Below are positions 63,501-64,000 of a stretch of 64,000 nucleotides of DNA, one piece after another. The first letter of the stretch is position 1. Every line of letters starts with the position of its first letter. A program made the translations under genes and the position numbers. Source of the stretch: Bacillus sp. 1NLA3E (GTDB lineage: Bacteria > Bacillota > Bacilli > Bacillales > Cytobacillaceae); contig NC_021171.1 in the NCBI RefSeq assembly GCF_000242895.2, positions 2,452,001-2,516,000 of the forward strand, read 5' to 3'. Below the pieces are notes generated by a model. That model searched no databases. It was given only the letters and a program-made list of their open reading frames with translations, and was not told where the DNA came from.

Positions 63501-64000
63501 GACATAATAACTGAAATAATTAGCGCAAAGAATTTGGACAGGCCGTCGATCTTCCCATCCATCCAAACCATTCCGACTGTCGCCGCACCAATGCATACTG
63601 CGAGTGTTCCACTGAGCTTCGGCAAAAAATGGCCAGCTATGAACACGATAAAAGCCCCAATATATGGTACTAATACGAGAATCGGCCATAGTGAATCAAA
63701 AACAGGTAATTCAAGCTCGGTTGTTCCAAACAGTAAATTGGCCAAATTTCCGCTAAATGCTATTAATGGTTCAGGGAAGAGTGAAGTCAGCGCAGTTAGA
63801 GTTCCCAGAACAATTACAACCCCGTAACTGATCTTTTTAAACATTACAGATGTATGATCCGGTCTATCGGGGCTTTGTTCCCCCTCCTCAGCTTCGGCAA
63901 AACAGATTTGATGTAGTATCTTGATAAAATACCAGGCTTCAATAATGCTACCCATGATAGCGAGCGAAGCGGAAACATAATGACTATTTTCTATGCATGA
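60569..64000 (-). CDS. cooM: giant multi-module proton/sodium antiporter-like subunit (CooM-like), 5' end outside the window
   Basis: At least 1143 residues are in the window, and the frame stays open to the edge. Two complete NuoL/MrpD-like modules are visible. The first (about residues 100-560) has [14 protein letters not shown], the lysine in [29 protein letters not shown] and the [16 protein letters not shown] helix. The second (about 590-1060) has [42 protein letters not shown] and [16 protein letters not shown]. The first 40 residues look like the end of a further module. The acidic tail ends NGEEEEE. Such fused subunits characterise CooM. It should form the ion-pumping arm. Confidence 0.88.
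   Translation of the reverse strand, partial: [1143 protein letters not shown]

Overview
The window looks like a low-GC chromosome segment of an endospore-forming Bacillaceae (Neobacillus/Cytobacillus/Mesobacillus type). It starts with the 5' end of a 16S rRNA gene read on the minus strand. It also carries Bacillus-type ribosome sites, a GerMN lipoprotein, an SR1P-like peptide and Bacillus-style SPFH, DegV, DUF47 and Lin0512 proteins. Species cannot be fixed from so short a 16S piece.

Left part (1-16 kb): the rRNA leader and promoter, a GerMN lipoprotein, a broken PAS-GGDEF-EAL gene, a cysteine desulfurase and a TudS-related desulfidase come first. Then follows a long minus-strand block encoding a complete reductive pyrimidine breakdown route: ureidopropionase-type amidohydrolase, PreT, PreA, dihydropyrimidinase, a 79-residue unknown, malonate-semialdehyde dehydrogenase and an omega-amino-acid transaminase. 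Between the amidohydrolase and preT lie four direct repeats spaced 20-21 bp apart, a likely operator array.

Middle (16-52 kb): mostly ordinary chromosomal genes, with marks of mobile DNA and decay. An IS1341-type TnpB element sits inside a decaying SagB-type dehydrogenase gene, and the empty site can be rebuilt by eye. A 186-188 bp MITE-like repeat with 8-bp target duplications occurs in three near-complete copies plus two remnants. Also here are an 800-residue prenyl synthase with an extra N-terminal domain, a small parvovirus-like phospholipase A2, a PadR/HAAS/DUF4173 operon, SelO, a two-gene carboxyspermidine (polyamine) operon behind an 815-bp leader with two terminator-like hairpins, and slipin/prohibitin proteins including an internally deleted slipin copy.

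Right part (52.5-64 kb): a minus-strand cluster for a membrane-bound, energy-conserving group 4 [NiFe] hydrogenase. Its gene order matches CooM-K-L-X-U-H followed by HypA, a fused HypC-HypD, HypB, a ThiF/MoeB-like protein and MoaA. CooM runs off the right edge of the window. The catalytic subunit ends three residues after its last nickel-ligand cysteine, so no C-terminal maturation protease should be needed. A MITE copy has landed exactly at the hypCD stop codon, splitting hypCD from hypB. Such complexes couple oxidation of CO (with CODH) or formate (with a Mo/W formate dehydrogenase) to H2 evolution and ion pumping. The partner enzyme is not in the window, and the adjacent moaA and thiF-like genes leave the formate option open. 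This cluster is the most striking feature here, because it is unusual for an aerobic-type Bacillaceae and looks like a clostridial-style module.
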